From: a virus
Virus record (IMG/VR): IMGVR_UViG_3300036781_000382
Span: 1 to 39,489 of that record
Strand: one strand, 5' to 3'
Length of the DNA stretch: 39,489 nucleotides
The notes beneath the pieces were generated by a model, which ran no database searches, was not told the origin of the DNA, and saw nothing but the letters and a program-made list of their open reading frames with translations. Below are positions 32,712 through 39,245 of the stretch, one piece after another (within the stretch, counting starts at the first letter, position 1; every line of letters starts with the position of its first letter). A program made the translations under genes and the position numbers.

Positions 32712-32933
32712 ATGGAACGTGTTTGGGTCGTGGAGCATCGCCAAGCCGATGGGTCATGGACGCCGATTCACCCGGCGCTGTCCTGGCATGAAGCGGACAG
32801 GTTCAAAGAACATACCTCTAAATCCATTCGTCCAGACTGCAGGATCACCACGTACACGCCGGAAGGCGCCGACGCCGCACCCAGAAAGCCTCCCACCGGA
32901 GAGTCAGTTTTAGAAAGGAATCAAGATGCCTGA
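32712..32933 (+). CDS. Small protein, first gene of the early operon
   Basis: 73 aa. VWVVEHRQADGSWTPIHPAL and a helix HEADRFKEHTSK suggest a small beta-alpha fold. Not recognised. Its promoter suggests leaderless translation; AGAGGC just before the ATG is too close to act as a normal ribosome site. It overlaps the ATPase gene by 8 bp. Confidence 0.6.
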   Translation: MERVWVVEHRQADGSWTPIHPALSWHEADRFKEHTSKSIRPDCRITTYTPEGADAAPRKPPTGESVLERNQDA

Positions 32934-34344
32934 GAAGAAAGCACCTAAGAAGAACCCGCCCAAAAAGGATCCGGCCGAGGCCGCGCCCACCCCAGCACCG
33001 AAGCCGGTACCGGAGGGTTCGCAGGTCATAGAGCTATTCGTTGAAAACATCATGAAGGTTCGCTGCGCCCACATTAAGCCGAAAAACAGCGTGGTCCAGA
33101 TCACCGGCAAGAACGGCCAAGGCAAAACCTCCGTGCTTCGCGCGATCGCGTGGGCCCTCACCGGAACGTCCGACATTCCCAGCCGGCCGATCCGCGCCGG
33201 CCAGAAGTCGGGGATTATCAAGATGGACCTGGGCGACCTGGTGGTGACGCGGTATTTTACTGCGATCGACCCGGACAAGAGCGACAAGGGAATGGCCTAC
33301 ACCACGCGCCTACTGGTCGAAGGTAAGAGGCGCGAACAGTTCCGAACCCCGCAGACCGTCCTGGACGCGCTGATAGGCAAGATCAGTTTTGATCCGCTGG
33401 CCTTTACCCGGATGGACGGCAAGAAGCAGCTGGAGACCCTGCGCGGCCTGGTCACGTTCGATATCGACATTGACCAGCTGGATGCCGAACAGAAAGTCGA
33501 CTACGACGAACGCCGGCAGGCCGGCCGCGAAGTCGACTCGCGCAAGGCACGCATCGCGGAGATGGAGCGACCAGACCCGGCACTCCCCACGGAGCTAGTC
33601 GACACCGCCGAGATCACCAAGCGCCTGGAGGGGGCAGCAAACCACAACAGCGTGGTGGCGTCGCAGAGGCAGCTGCAGGCACGCAAGCGAGAGCAAGCAC
33701 AGCAGGAGAAGGACCGCGTTCTTTCGATGATGGAAGATATCCGAGTGCTGCAGGAACAGATTGAAGGCCTGCGCCATTCGATAGAAGCGGCCACTAAAAC
33801 TTCATGCCGGCTGAGCGACGAGGCCGACGCGATGACCATAGACGCCGAAACCGACACGGCGACCGTAGCAGCCGAGTTGACCCAGGCTAACGCGGTGAAT
33901 CACCGAATCGGAGCTGCAGCACGGTTCCGCGAGGTTGAAGAGGAACTGCGCGAGGGAATGGCCTACTGGATGAAGCTGGACACCCGCATCAAGGAACGTG
34001 CAGAACAGCGCACGGCCGCGATCGGGCGCGCCAAGATGCCGATTGCCGGCCTGAGCATCGGAGACGGCGAGGTGCTTTACCAAGGGCTGCCATTCGGCCA
34101 GGCATCGAACGCCGAACAGATCCGGGTGAGCATGGCCCTGGCGATGGCCAGCAACCCGAAGCTGCGGGTGTTGCGGATCTCGGACGGCAGCCTGCTCGAT
34201 TCCGACAGCATGGGGCTGATTACGGCCGAGGCGGAGAAGCACGGTTTCCAGGTCTGGATTGAACGCGTCGACAGCACTGGTGCTGTGGGCGTAGTGATGG
34301 AAGACGGCAACGCCAGTGGAGAGGAAGTGGTGCAACCCAAATGA
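32926..34344 (+). CDS. SbcC/RecF-like AAA (ABC-type) ATPase
   Basis: 472 aa. A Lys/Pro-rich tail (residues 1-30) precedes a RecF/SbcC N-terminal domain: strand-rich ELFVENIMKV, then Walker A ITGKNGQGKTSVL (61-69 core) and the strand LGDLVVTRYF. Residues about 175-350 are coiled coil (QQEKDRVLSMMEDIRVLQEQ). The C-terminal lobe has SNAEQIRVSMALAMASNPKL as the ABC signature region and LRVLRISDGSLLDSDS as Walker B and D-loop. Similar ATPases are frequent in phage replication/recombination modules. No SbcD-type nuclease is encoded beside it. AAAGGAA precedes the ATG. Confidence 0.82.
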   Translation: MPEKKAPKKNPPKKDPAEAAPTPAPKPVPEGSQVIELFVENIMKVRCAHIKPKNSVVQITGKNGQGKTSVLRAIAWALTGTSDIPSRPIRAGQKSGIIKMDLGDLVVTRYFTAIDPDKSDKGMAYTTRLLVEGKRREQFRTPQTVLDALIGKISFDPLAFTRMDGKKQLETLRGLVTFDIDIDQLDAEQKVDYDERRQAGREVDSRKARIAEMERPDPALPTELVDTAEITKRLEGAANHNSVVASQRQLQARKREQAQQEKDRVLSMMEDIRVLQEQIEGLRHSIEAATKTSCRLSDEADAMTIDAETDTATVAAELTQANAVNHRIGAAARFREVEEELREGMAYWMKLDTRIKERAEQRTAAIGRAKMPIAGLSIGDGEVLYQGLPFGQASNAEQIRVSMALAMASNPKLRVLRISDGSLLDSDSMGLITAEAEKHGFQVWIERVDSTGAVGVVMEDGNASGEEVVQPK

Positions 34345-34508
34345 AAAAAGGTGATTCCGCCGCCACGTTCAAATTGAAGTGTGTCGGCTGCCAGAAAACC
34401 GAACTGCGACCAGCGGCGGACTGCGTAGAGCAGCCTTACTGCAGCTGCGGGATGCCAATGGTTCTCCAATCCGTAGACGTTCGCAGTGTGGAGGGTAATC
34501 ATGCCTAG
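34341..34508 (+). CDS. Zinc-ribbon mini-protein
   Basis: 55 aa, with an ATGA overlap to the ATPase gene. C-V-G-C near residue 14 and C-S-C-G near residue 34 form a zinc ribbon (FKLKCVGCQKTELRPAADC). Its end overlaps the next gene by 8 bp. Function unknown; it may assist the ATPase or a polymerase. Confidence 0.6.
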   Translation: MKKGDSAATFKLKCVGCQKTELRPAADCVEQPYCSCGMPMVLQSVDVRSVEGNHA

Positions 34509-34743
34509 CGGAGAATGCAAGCTGAACCGCTTGACAAACGCGCTGAAGGACCTGGACCGCGACCAGCGATCGGCAGCCCTGAACGCGTTTGCGGGTGCGC
34601 TTTCGACGCTGGTGTCAGATAGTGATTGGGACTTCGCCATTCAGTGCGCCCTGATACTCCCGCCGTACTTGCAGAACAGGATAACCGGCGTGGTGCTACC
34701 CGATGACTCCGGACCGGGCGACGAGGAGACCAATCCGAAATGA
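34501..34743 (+). CDS. Small helical protein
   Basis: 80 aa from ATG 34501 with GGAGGG 6 bp upstream. LTNALKDLDRDQRSAALNAF and FAIQCALILPPYLQNRITGV form helices; the tail is acidic. Not recognised. It is coupled by ATGA to the next gene. Confidence 0.6.
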   Translation: MPSGECKLNRLTNALKDLDRDQRSAALNAFAGALSTLVSDSDWDFAIQCALILPPYLQNRITGVVLPDDSGPGDEETNPK

Positions 34744-35027
34744 CAACCACGTGTCCCCAGTGCCATGCCGTGTACGACGATGCCGAAAGGTTCACAATCT
34801 GCCCGCACAGCCCAATCTTTGCGGACCCCCAGGATCTGGAACGGAAGAAGCTGGGCATATCCCTACTCGGAAAGACAATCCGCTGCGCTCACCAGGTCGA
34901 CGTCGGCCCAGATCGCCGGGTGCACACACTCCACTGGAACGGGATGGTGGAGATTGACGGACTAGTGGGCGAGTTCGCGCCCCACCTGTTCGTCGTATGC
35001 ACACCGGAGGAGGATAAAAATCCGTGA
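34740..35027 (+). CDS. Small zinc-ribbon protein
   Basis: 95 aa, ATGA overlap. C-P-Q-C-H near residue 5 and C-P-H near residue 21 suggest one zinc site; a C-A-H and a final VVCTPEE follow a beta-rich part (VHTLHWNGMVEIDG). Not recognised. Its end carries GGAGGAGG, the ribosome site for the membrane protein that follows. Confidence 0.6.
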   Translation: MTTTCPQCHAVYDDAERFTICPHSPIFADPQDLERKKLGISLLGKTIRCAHQVDVGPDRRVHTLHWNGMVEIDGLVGEFAPHLFVVCTPEEDKNP

Positions 35028-35200
35028 CCACTAACCTGTTTTTGTTCGGCTTTACCGCGATAGTGGTGGTGATCATAGCGGCTTACGGATTCCTGATGCT
35101 CCAAATTTTCCATGTTCGAAACGAGATACTGCGGGCCATCCGTCGCAGCTCTCCTGAAGGCACACTCAATAGTCGACCGTCTAGTCGGGATCCCAGGTGA
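35024..35200 (+). CDS. One-helix membrane protein
   Basis: 58 aa from GTG 35024 (GTGA overlap; GGAGGAGG 9 bp upstream). Residues 4-26 (NLFLFGFTAIVVVIIAAYGF) form one membrane helix, followed by a basic cytoplasmic-type tail (RNEILRAIRRSS). It could be a holin-like or anchor protein, although its place is among early genes. The final 20 residues are encoded by copy B of the 50-bp repeat and look low in structure. Confidence 0.6.
   Translation: MTTNLFLFGFTAIVVVIIAAYGFLMLQIFHVRNEILRAIRRSSPEGTLNSRPSSRDPR
35143..35192 (+). repeat. 50-bp direct repeat, copy B
   Basis: Same sequence as 24431-24480 except for four changes in the central 10 bp, same orientation, 10.7 kb apart. Here it encodes the C-terminal residues of the small membrane protein in another codon phase. 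GTCGAC and CTAG occur in its right arm. Confidence 0.85.
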
Positions 35201-35484
35201 TCACGCTGAATGAGTACTACCGAAAGCTGATGCTCCGCGGACTGACCAGCGCAGCCGCGGCGAACGGTAGAGACGTGGGCGACTACGAGGAACTGGACGC
35301 GACGCGCCAGGTCCTGGACTCGCACCCCCTGGATTGCCGGTGCGCGGTCTGCACCGCCTACGTGAGCGCGGCGACGCCGGCACTGGGATTGATGGCCGCA
35401 ATGGAAGTCAGAGAGAGGGAGAAGCGGGATGCCGATTCGGCCAGAGGAAAAAGCCAAGTACCCGAAAAACTGGACCGAGATTAG
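35197..35484 (+). CDS. Small helical protein with CxC..C site
   Basis: 95 aa from GTG 35197 (GTGA overlap). ITLNEYYRKLMLRGLTSAAA, then HPLDCRCAVCTAYVSAATPA with three close Cys (C-R-C-A-V-C). The C-terminal part is charged and overlaps the HNH gene by 56 bp, so this end may be less conserved. Not recognised. Confidence 0.55.
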   Translation: MITLNEYYRKLMLRGLTSAAAANGRDVGDYEELDATRQVLDSHPLDCRCAVCTAYVSAATPALGLMAAMEVREREKRDADSARGKSQVPEKLDRD

Positions 35485-35764
35485 CGACCGCATACGCTTC
35501 GAGCGCGCCGAAGGTAGGTGCGAGTTCCTTACCCTGGACGGAGAGCGCTGTACGGCCCAGCACGGCCACAGGCACCCCTTTACCGGAGCCATCGTGTGCC
35601 TCACTACCGCGCACCTGAACCACAACCCAGCAGATTGCCGGGACGTGAATCTGAAGGCCGGGTGTCAGCTGTGCCATAACCGCTGGGATGCCGCCTACCG
35701 CCTTAGAAACAGGCGGAGGCGGCACCAAGAGCAGAAGAAGACCCTAGAGCTGTTCCCAGACTAG
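35429..35764 (+). CDS. HNH endonuclease-like protein
   Basis: 111 aa. N-terminal YPKNWTEISDRIRFERAEGR leads to Cys pairs C31/C41 and C79/C82, and the beta-beta-alpha metal motif: LTTAHLNHNPADC (catalytic His 62 or 65, Asn 66) and CHNRWDAAYRLRN (His 83, Asn 84). This matches small phage HNH proteins that cleave or nick DNA, some of which aid packaging. It starts inside the previous gene. Its stop shares CTAG with the convergent leftward gene. Confidence 0.8.
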   Translation: MPIRPEEKAKYPKNWTEISDRIRFERAEGRCEFLTLDGERCTAQHGHRHPFTGAIVCLTTAHLNHNPADCRDVNLKAGCQLCHNRWDAAYRLRNRRRRHQEQKKTLELFPD

Positions 35765-36099
35765 ATGCCGCGCTTACCGGGCGTGTAGACGTTCAGCGCC
35801 GCCGTTATCCGCTTGGCCATCGTGTTACTGACCGCCGTGCAGATCGCCCGGGCGTCCAGCATAACGCTGGTGCCCTGGGCGGTGTACTGACTGCGAGCTG
35901 GAAGCTTCACGCCGGCCGAACGGAAAACCTCCCGCCAGCTGGTACCTCGAAGCACTACCGGAGCCGAACCCGCAGCCGTGAAATCCATCAAGACCGGAAC
36001 CGTCCCGGAAGCTACTTTGACCAGGTCAGCGCGCCAGCGGAGACCGAGAAAGTAACGCGCCAGGTCGTTGGCCTGATCGACGGTGAGATCATCCGGCAT
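35761..36099 (-). CDS. Unknown small protein, last of the leftward cluster
   Basis: 112 aa; AAAGGAA stands 6 bp before the ATG. LTVDQANDLARYFLGLRWRA, then a VPVLMDFTAAGSAPVVLRGT segment and a helical end (ARAICTAVSNTMAKRITAAL). Alpha/beta look, no known motif. The first 11 bp overlap the end of the gene upstream, so the two are coupled. Confidence 0.6.
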   Translation of the reverse strand: MPDDLTVDQANDLARYFLGLRWRADLVKVASGTVPVLMDFTAAGSAPVVLRGTSWREVFRSAGVKLPARSQYTAQGTSVMLDARAICTAVSNTMAKRITAALNVYTPGKRGI

Positions 36100-36304
36100 T
36101 TTTGTTCCTTTCCTCGCGTGGCCACGCGTTCACGCTCATAAGCAAACCATCCCACTTGCCGCCGCACTCGGATTCCAGAACCCAAGCTATCAACTGGGTT
36201 CGATCGAATACGGCACGGACGCCGGGAGACCGGTGTAGACGATGCCCTACACCACGATAGAAACGCAACACATCCTGCGCTTGATTCCATGTTAGATCAG
36301 CCAT
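36089..36304 (-). CDS. Small protein
   Basis: 71 aa from the ATG at 36304 (GGGAG 11 bp upstream). A reading from 36541 would be out of frame with the small membrane gene and includes the leader hairpin, so it is rejected. LTWNQAQDVLRFYRGVGHRL and FDRTQLIAWVLESECGGKWD suggest a helical fold. Not recognised. Confidence 0.55.
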   Translation of the reverse strand: MADLTWNQAQDVLRFYRGVGHRLHRSPGVRAVFDRTQLIAWVLESECGGKWDGLLMSVNAWPREERNKNAG

Positions 36305-36359
36305 TCGGATAATTCTCCCAATGTCCCGGACAACCGCGCCGGGACTCGCGGTTTCGGAA

Positions 36360-36512
36360 CTAAAGTAGGCAGATGCCAATAACAAAGGCAGCCATGAGAA
36401 CGCAGCCCAGGATGAATTTGTAGAAGGTGCCGGGGTAGGAGTAAGGCGCGTAATTCGCTTCGATTCGGGTGTGAATCCGTCCCGGGAGACGGTCAAAATT
36501 CGATTGCCGCAT
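36360..36512 (-). CDS. Single-helix membrane mini-protein
   Basis: 50 aa, shorter than most gene callers keep. The ATG at 36512 follows GAAAGGAA of the conserved leftward leader by 8 bp. Residues 1-31 are polar and Tyr/Pro-rich; residues 32-50 (KFILGCVLMAAFVIGICLL) form one membrane helix right at the C-terminus, a tail-anchored layout. It may be a small lysis, anchor or regulator protein. The conserved leader strongly supports that it is expressed. Confidence 0.6.
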   Translation of the reverse strand: MRQSNFDRLPGRIHTRIEANYAPYSYPGTFYKFILGCVLMAAFVIGICLL

Positions 36513-36520
36513 AAGTTAGA

Positions 36521-36550
36521 TTCCTTTCGGTGCTGGGCCATAGCCCAAGG
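36521..36550 (-). promoter_or_regulatory. Leftward leader element C (hairpin plus ribosome site)
   Basis: Minus strand: TTGGGC-TATG-GCCCAG then CACCGAAAGGAAT. Third copy of the element also found at 38413 and 39138. The hairpin stem TGGGC/GCCCA is kept while the loop differs (TATG here, ACA and ACC elsewhere). It ends 8 bp before the ATG at 36512. Confidence 0.7.
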
Positions 36551-36646
36551 GTTAGGAGGAGATTTTTAGTGTTCGCTGGGCACGAGGACGAGCTGCGCAG
36601 CGGTTAGAGTTGTGGGCTTATTCCATTTTCGTTTAGGTCTCCTGAG

Positions 36647-36686
36647 TAGCGGTGTAACCGCTAGACGGGGGGGCAGCTTCCCCCGT
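36647..36686 (-). terminator. Two hairpins after the ArdC-partner gene
   Basis: ACGGGGG/CCCCCGT (36665-36671 and 36680-36686, 8-nt loop) begins 18 bp past the leftward stop at 36704. It is followed by TAGCGGT-GTA-ACCGCTA (36647-36663), a perfect 7-bp stem. No T-run follows on the minus strand, so this may be a weak terminator, an attenuator or an RNA-processing site separating two leftward gene groups. Confidence 0.4.
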
Positions 36687-36703
36687 TTCGACCTGCGCCA
36701 GCG

Positions 36704-37531
36704 TCACGGCCTAGCATTGCGCGGATCCCCAGCACCTCCCGCCATTGCAGCAGCTAGATTCTGGGCGACGATGCTTTCACGCACGGCAGCGCAATCCACG
36801 CAGTTATCAGCGTGGGCCACGTTGCATTCTGGACACCGCGCCCCGCCGTCCTCGTTGCACTCGAAGTACTCATCCAGTTGCGCCAGCTCCACACCGCAGT
36901 CAGCGCACACGGCATCTTCAGCGCCGTCGTCTGTGTCGTCGTCGTCCACTGGTTCCGGTGCCGCTGGTTTGTCGCCCAACTTCACCAACTTGCCTTTCAG
37001 CTCGCCGCGATAATAGAAATCGAGACGCCCCCGGATCGCGTCGACCAGCTCCGTCCCTTCGATGGCCACAGCGAATTGACTAAAGAAAGAACGGTACCCA
37101 CTGGAAGAGAGAAACATCCGATGCGTCTCTACTGCGCGAATCTCAAAATGGGGGAGAAGAGAACCCCAACTTCCCAGACCGCAAAGGCCATCCACTTCGA
37201 TCAGTACAGGGACGGAGGCAAACTCAAGCACGAACCGCCCAGATTGCCCCCAGAGAGGGGTAGAACCTTCGGGTGCAGCAGTCGCAGCCTTGAGCCTATC
37301 CGCGACGCTTGCGCAGCCGCACCGCCCACCGTGGATATGTTCGATGAGTAGATGCGCCTCTTTGTGGATGGAGACTGCAGCATCTGTGTCCCCCGCGAGC
37401 ATCGCGGAGTTATAGCGAACGATGAGACTGCGCCAGAAATCAATCTGGGCAGCCTCATCGTTTACGGAAGGAAAACCCGCCGTGCGTTCTTGATGTTCGA
37501 GAACCGCAAACATATTTAGCTGATCGGTCAT
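36704..37531 (-). CDS. ArdC-partner protein with zinc-finger C-terminus
   Basis: 275 aa, starting by ATGA overlap at the end of the ArdC-like gene. A mixed alpha/beta domain fills residues 1-185 (FWRSLIVRYNSAMLAGDTDA, FVLEFASVPVLIEVDGLCGL, FLSSSGYRSFF). After an acidic linker (DDDDTDDG) come Cys pairs C-A-D-C, C and C-P-E-C, C-V-D-C (about 212-255), at least two zinc sites. From memory, proteins like this often accompany plasmid ArdC genes. Function unknown. A pair of hairpins follows. Confidence 0.65.
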   Translation of the reverse strand: MTDQLNMFAVLEHQERTAGFPSVNDEAAQIDFWRSLIVRYNSAMLAGDTDAAVSIHKEAHLLIEHIHGGRCGCASVADRLKAATAAPEGSTPLWGQSGRFVLEFASVPVLIEVDGLCGLGSWGSLLPHFEIRAVETHRMFLSSSGYRSFFSQFAVAIEGTELVDAIRGRLDFYYRGELKGKLVKLGDKPAAPEPVDDDDTDDGAEDAVCADCGVELAQLDEYFECNEDGGARCPECNVAHADNCVDCAAVRESIVAQNLAAAMAGGAGDPRNARP

Positions 37532-38406
37532 GCGGCCACCTCGAAGGTTTCCGGGACCTGGGGAGACTCTGCAGCCACTGCGCGACCCATGATCAGGTCA
37601 GCCGCCTTTTGCGCGCGCTGGGCAGCTGTGACTGCCAGCCGCGCGTCCGCTTTGAAGCTGGTAAGCCAGTTGGAGATATACGCCGCATTGTGCGCGTCTA
37701 GGTCTGCGGACACCACGCCGGATTCAGCGGAAAGGAATGCGGCCGTAAATTCCGCCACCAGCTCTTCGCGCGCGTAATCCGCATCCCCGAAGTGTTTCCC
37801 GAATTTCCGATTTAGACGTTTGACTGCGCCAGTCGAATGCCCAAACTCATGGAACAGAGTGGAATAGTAGGTTTCGCGCGTGGTGAACTGGGTAGGTTCC
37901 GGCATGTAGACCGCGTCCCGCGATGGCATATAGCAAGCGCTGGAACCGCCATGCAAGAGCGCTGGCCCACCGGCATCCATGTAGGAATCCGCGATTTTTT
38001 GGGCACTCTCCAGCGGATCAAAGACGGGAGAATCGAAGGGCAATTCTTGAGGAATGCCGTCCATTTGTTCGACGTTGAAAACTGTATAGCCCTTGCACCA
38101 CGCGCGCTTGCGGTCTGTGGCGTCGTCTTTTTCAAATTGCCAAAACACGACGGGCGTTCCCGCTTGGCCCTTGCGAACCTGCGCACCGCGTTCCTGCGCT
38201 TGTTTATAGGTCATCCACTGGGTGGACGCGAACGGCGAGCATAGAAGCATCACCATATTGATACCGCGATAGGTTTTCCCGGTGGCGAAGTTGCAAGGGA
38301 GGTAGGAACCGCGCGAAGTGTTCTTCCAAGGTTGACGCCAAGGGACGACACCGGATTCTAGCTGGGCAATTAGACGGGCAGTGATCGTTTCGTATGCATT
38401 TGACAT
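37528..38406 (-). CDS. ArdC-like antirestriction protein (ssDNA-binding domain plus zincin)
   Basis: 292 aa from ATG 38406, preceded by the shared leader. The ArdC N-terminal domain covers residues 1-115 (YETITARLIAQLESGVVPWR QPW; GKTYRGIN; QVRKGQAGTPVVFWQFEK). The metallopeptidase part has HEFGH at 186-190 and a downstream E in EELVAEFTAAFL (about 214-219) as third ligand. ArdC proteins bind single-stranded DNA and protect incoming plasmids from restriction; the protease-like site is required in some. Fits a mobile element entering new hosts. The reading from 38457 includes the leader hairpin and is rejected. Confidence 0.9.
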   Translation of the reverse strand: MSNAYETITARLIAQLESGVVPWRQPWKNTSRGSYLPCNFATGKTYRGINMVMLLCSPFASTQWMTYKQAQERGAQVRKGQAGTPVVFWQFEKDDATDRKRAWCKGYTVFNVEQMDGIPQELPFDSPVFDPLESAQKIADSYMDAGGPALLHGGSSACYMPSRDAVYMPEPTQFTTRETYYSTLFHEFGHSTGAVKRLNRKFGKHFGDADYAREELVAEFTAAFLSAESGVVSADLDAHNAAYISNWLTSFKADARLAVTAAQRAQKAADLIMGRAVAAESPQVPETFEVAA

Positions 38407-38412
38407 TCTGGT

Positions 38413-38440
38413 ATTCCTTTCGGTGCTGGGCTGTGCCCAA
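38413..38440 (-). promoter_or_regulatory. Leftward leader element B (hairpin plus ribosome site)
   Basis: Minus strand: TTGGGC-ACA-GCCCAG then CACCGAAAGGAAT, ending 6 bp before the ArdC-like ATG. Same element as at 36521 and 39138. It lies in the 68-bp gap between two leftward genes, so it acts within an operon at the RNA level or carries a secondary start. Confidence 0.7.
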
Positions 38441-38474
38441 TGGGTTTTATTCGGCAAAACAATTTGTAACTAAT

Positions 38475-39131
38475 CTAGTCCGCTAGAAGTAACTCAGTCT
38501 GCAATTGCATGAGTGACGCGCGAACGTTGTTACAAGCCTCTTTCACAATCCGCGCGAAGTTGGGACGGTTCGCGGTGCGCGGTGCCTCCGCATTCCATAC
38601 ACGTTCCAGTAGGGCAGCGGTCTGGGTGGATTGTCCATGCGAAGAAAACGCCACTGGAATGCAGCGGGACAATAGACGATCCTGCAATTTTTCGGTGGAA
38701 TTTGCCGTGAGAATAAACAGCGTGTCCGGTGGTGGCGCGGTGCTATCCAGAACCGAAAGCATGTAGAGCTGGGCCGCGCTGGTCATTTGATCCGATTCGT
38801 CTATAAGCACCAGATGCCGCTTGCATCCCTGTTTGGGGACGTAATGGCAACCCGCGACTACTTGGCGCAGTCGCTCTACATTGCAGTCCTGGGATGCTAC
38901 GTGGTGGAGTTCCGCTGGCATTTCATCTGCAATGGCTAGCGCGAGCGTGGTCTTACCGATTCCCGGTTCCCCGATAAATAGCAGACCAGCGGTTTGCGGT
39001 GGCGTAGACGCGAGTTTGGCCGCGATCCTTCGCGGCTTATCCAACCCAACAAAATCAGCGATTCGCTGGGGACGGTATTTCTCAGTGAGTATTTGAGGAG
39101 AGCTGGCAGATACGGCGAATAGGGTGTCCAT
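38475..39131 (-). CDS. AAA+ clamp-loader-like ATPase
   Basis: 218 aa. It opens with ILTEKYRPQRIADFVG, the typical RFC/DnaX start, then Walker A GEPGIGKTT (54-62), Walker B LVLIDESD (107-114), sensor 1 LTANS (141-145) and the SRC arginine-finger motif LLSRC (153-157). The lid is short and the collar domain that joins clamp-loader subunits is missing (RFC small subunits and DnaX are over 300 aa). It could load a host sliding clamp or act as a simplified loader/RuvB-like switch in replication. It is the first gene of the leftward cluster. Confidence 0.85.
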   Translation of the reverse strand: MDTLFAVSASSPQILTEKYRPQRIADFVGLDKPRRIAAKLASTPPQTAGLLFIGEPGIGKTTLALAIADEMPAELHHVASQDCNVERLRQVVAGCHYVPKQGCKRHLVLIDESDQMTSAAQLYMLSVLDSTAPPPDTLFILTANSTEKLQDRLLSRCIPVAFSSHGQSTQTAALLERVWNAEAPRTANRPNFARIVKEACNNVRASLMQLQTELLLAD

Positions 39132-39137
39132 TGTCCG

Positions 39138-39165
39138 ATTCCTTTCGGTGCTGGGCGGTGCCCAA
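39138..39165 (-). promoter_or_regulatory. Leftward leader element A (hairpin plus ribosome site)
   Basis: Minus strand: TTGGGC-ACC-GCCCAG then CACCGAAAGGAAT, 6 bp before the ATG at 39131. First of three copies. It lies within the expected 5' leader of the transcript from the promoter at 39213-39184. Confidence 0.7.
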
Positions 39166-39183
39166 GGTGTGAAGCTGATATGT

Positions 39184-39213
39184 AAGGTACCCCGGAACCT
39201 GAAAACTTGTCAA
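39184..39213 (-). promoter_or_regulatory. Promoter of the leftward operon
   Basis: Minus strand: TTGACA (39213-39208), 18 bp, TACCTT (39189-39184). Transcription would start near 39177, giving a leader of about 45 nt with hairpin element A. The operator-like palindrome sits 4 bp upstream of the -35. Confidence 0.55.
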
Positions 39214-39217
39214 CGGT

Positions 39218-39237
39218 CTGTGGCAGTACGTGCCACA
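39218..39237. promoter_or_regulatory. Operator-like palindrome, copy 2
   Basis: CTGTGGCA-GTACG-TGCCACA: the same half-sites and 5-nt spacer length as at 191-211. Adjacent to the leftward promoter, so its binder could activate or repress that promoter. Confidence 0.6.
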
Positions 39238-39245
39238 AGCGCTCT

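Noticed and set aside
35024-35200. Definite holin
   Set aside because: One membrane helix and a basic tail are compatible, but its early-operon place and single helix are not enough for a firm call.
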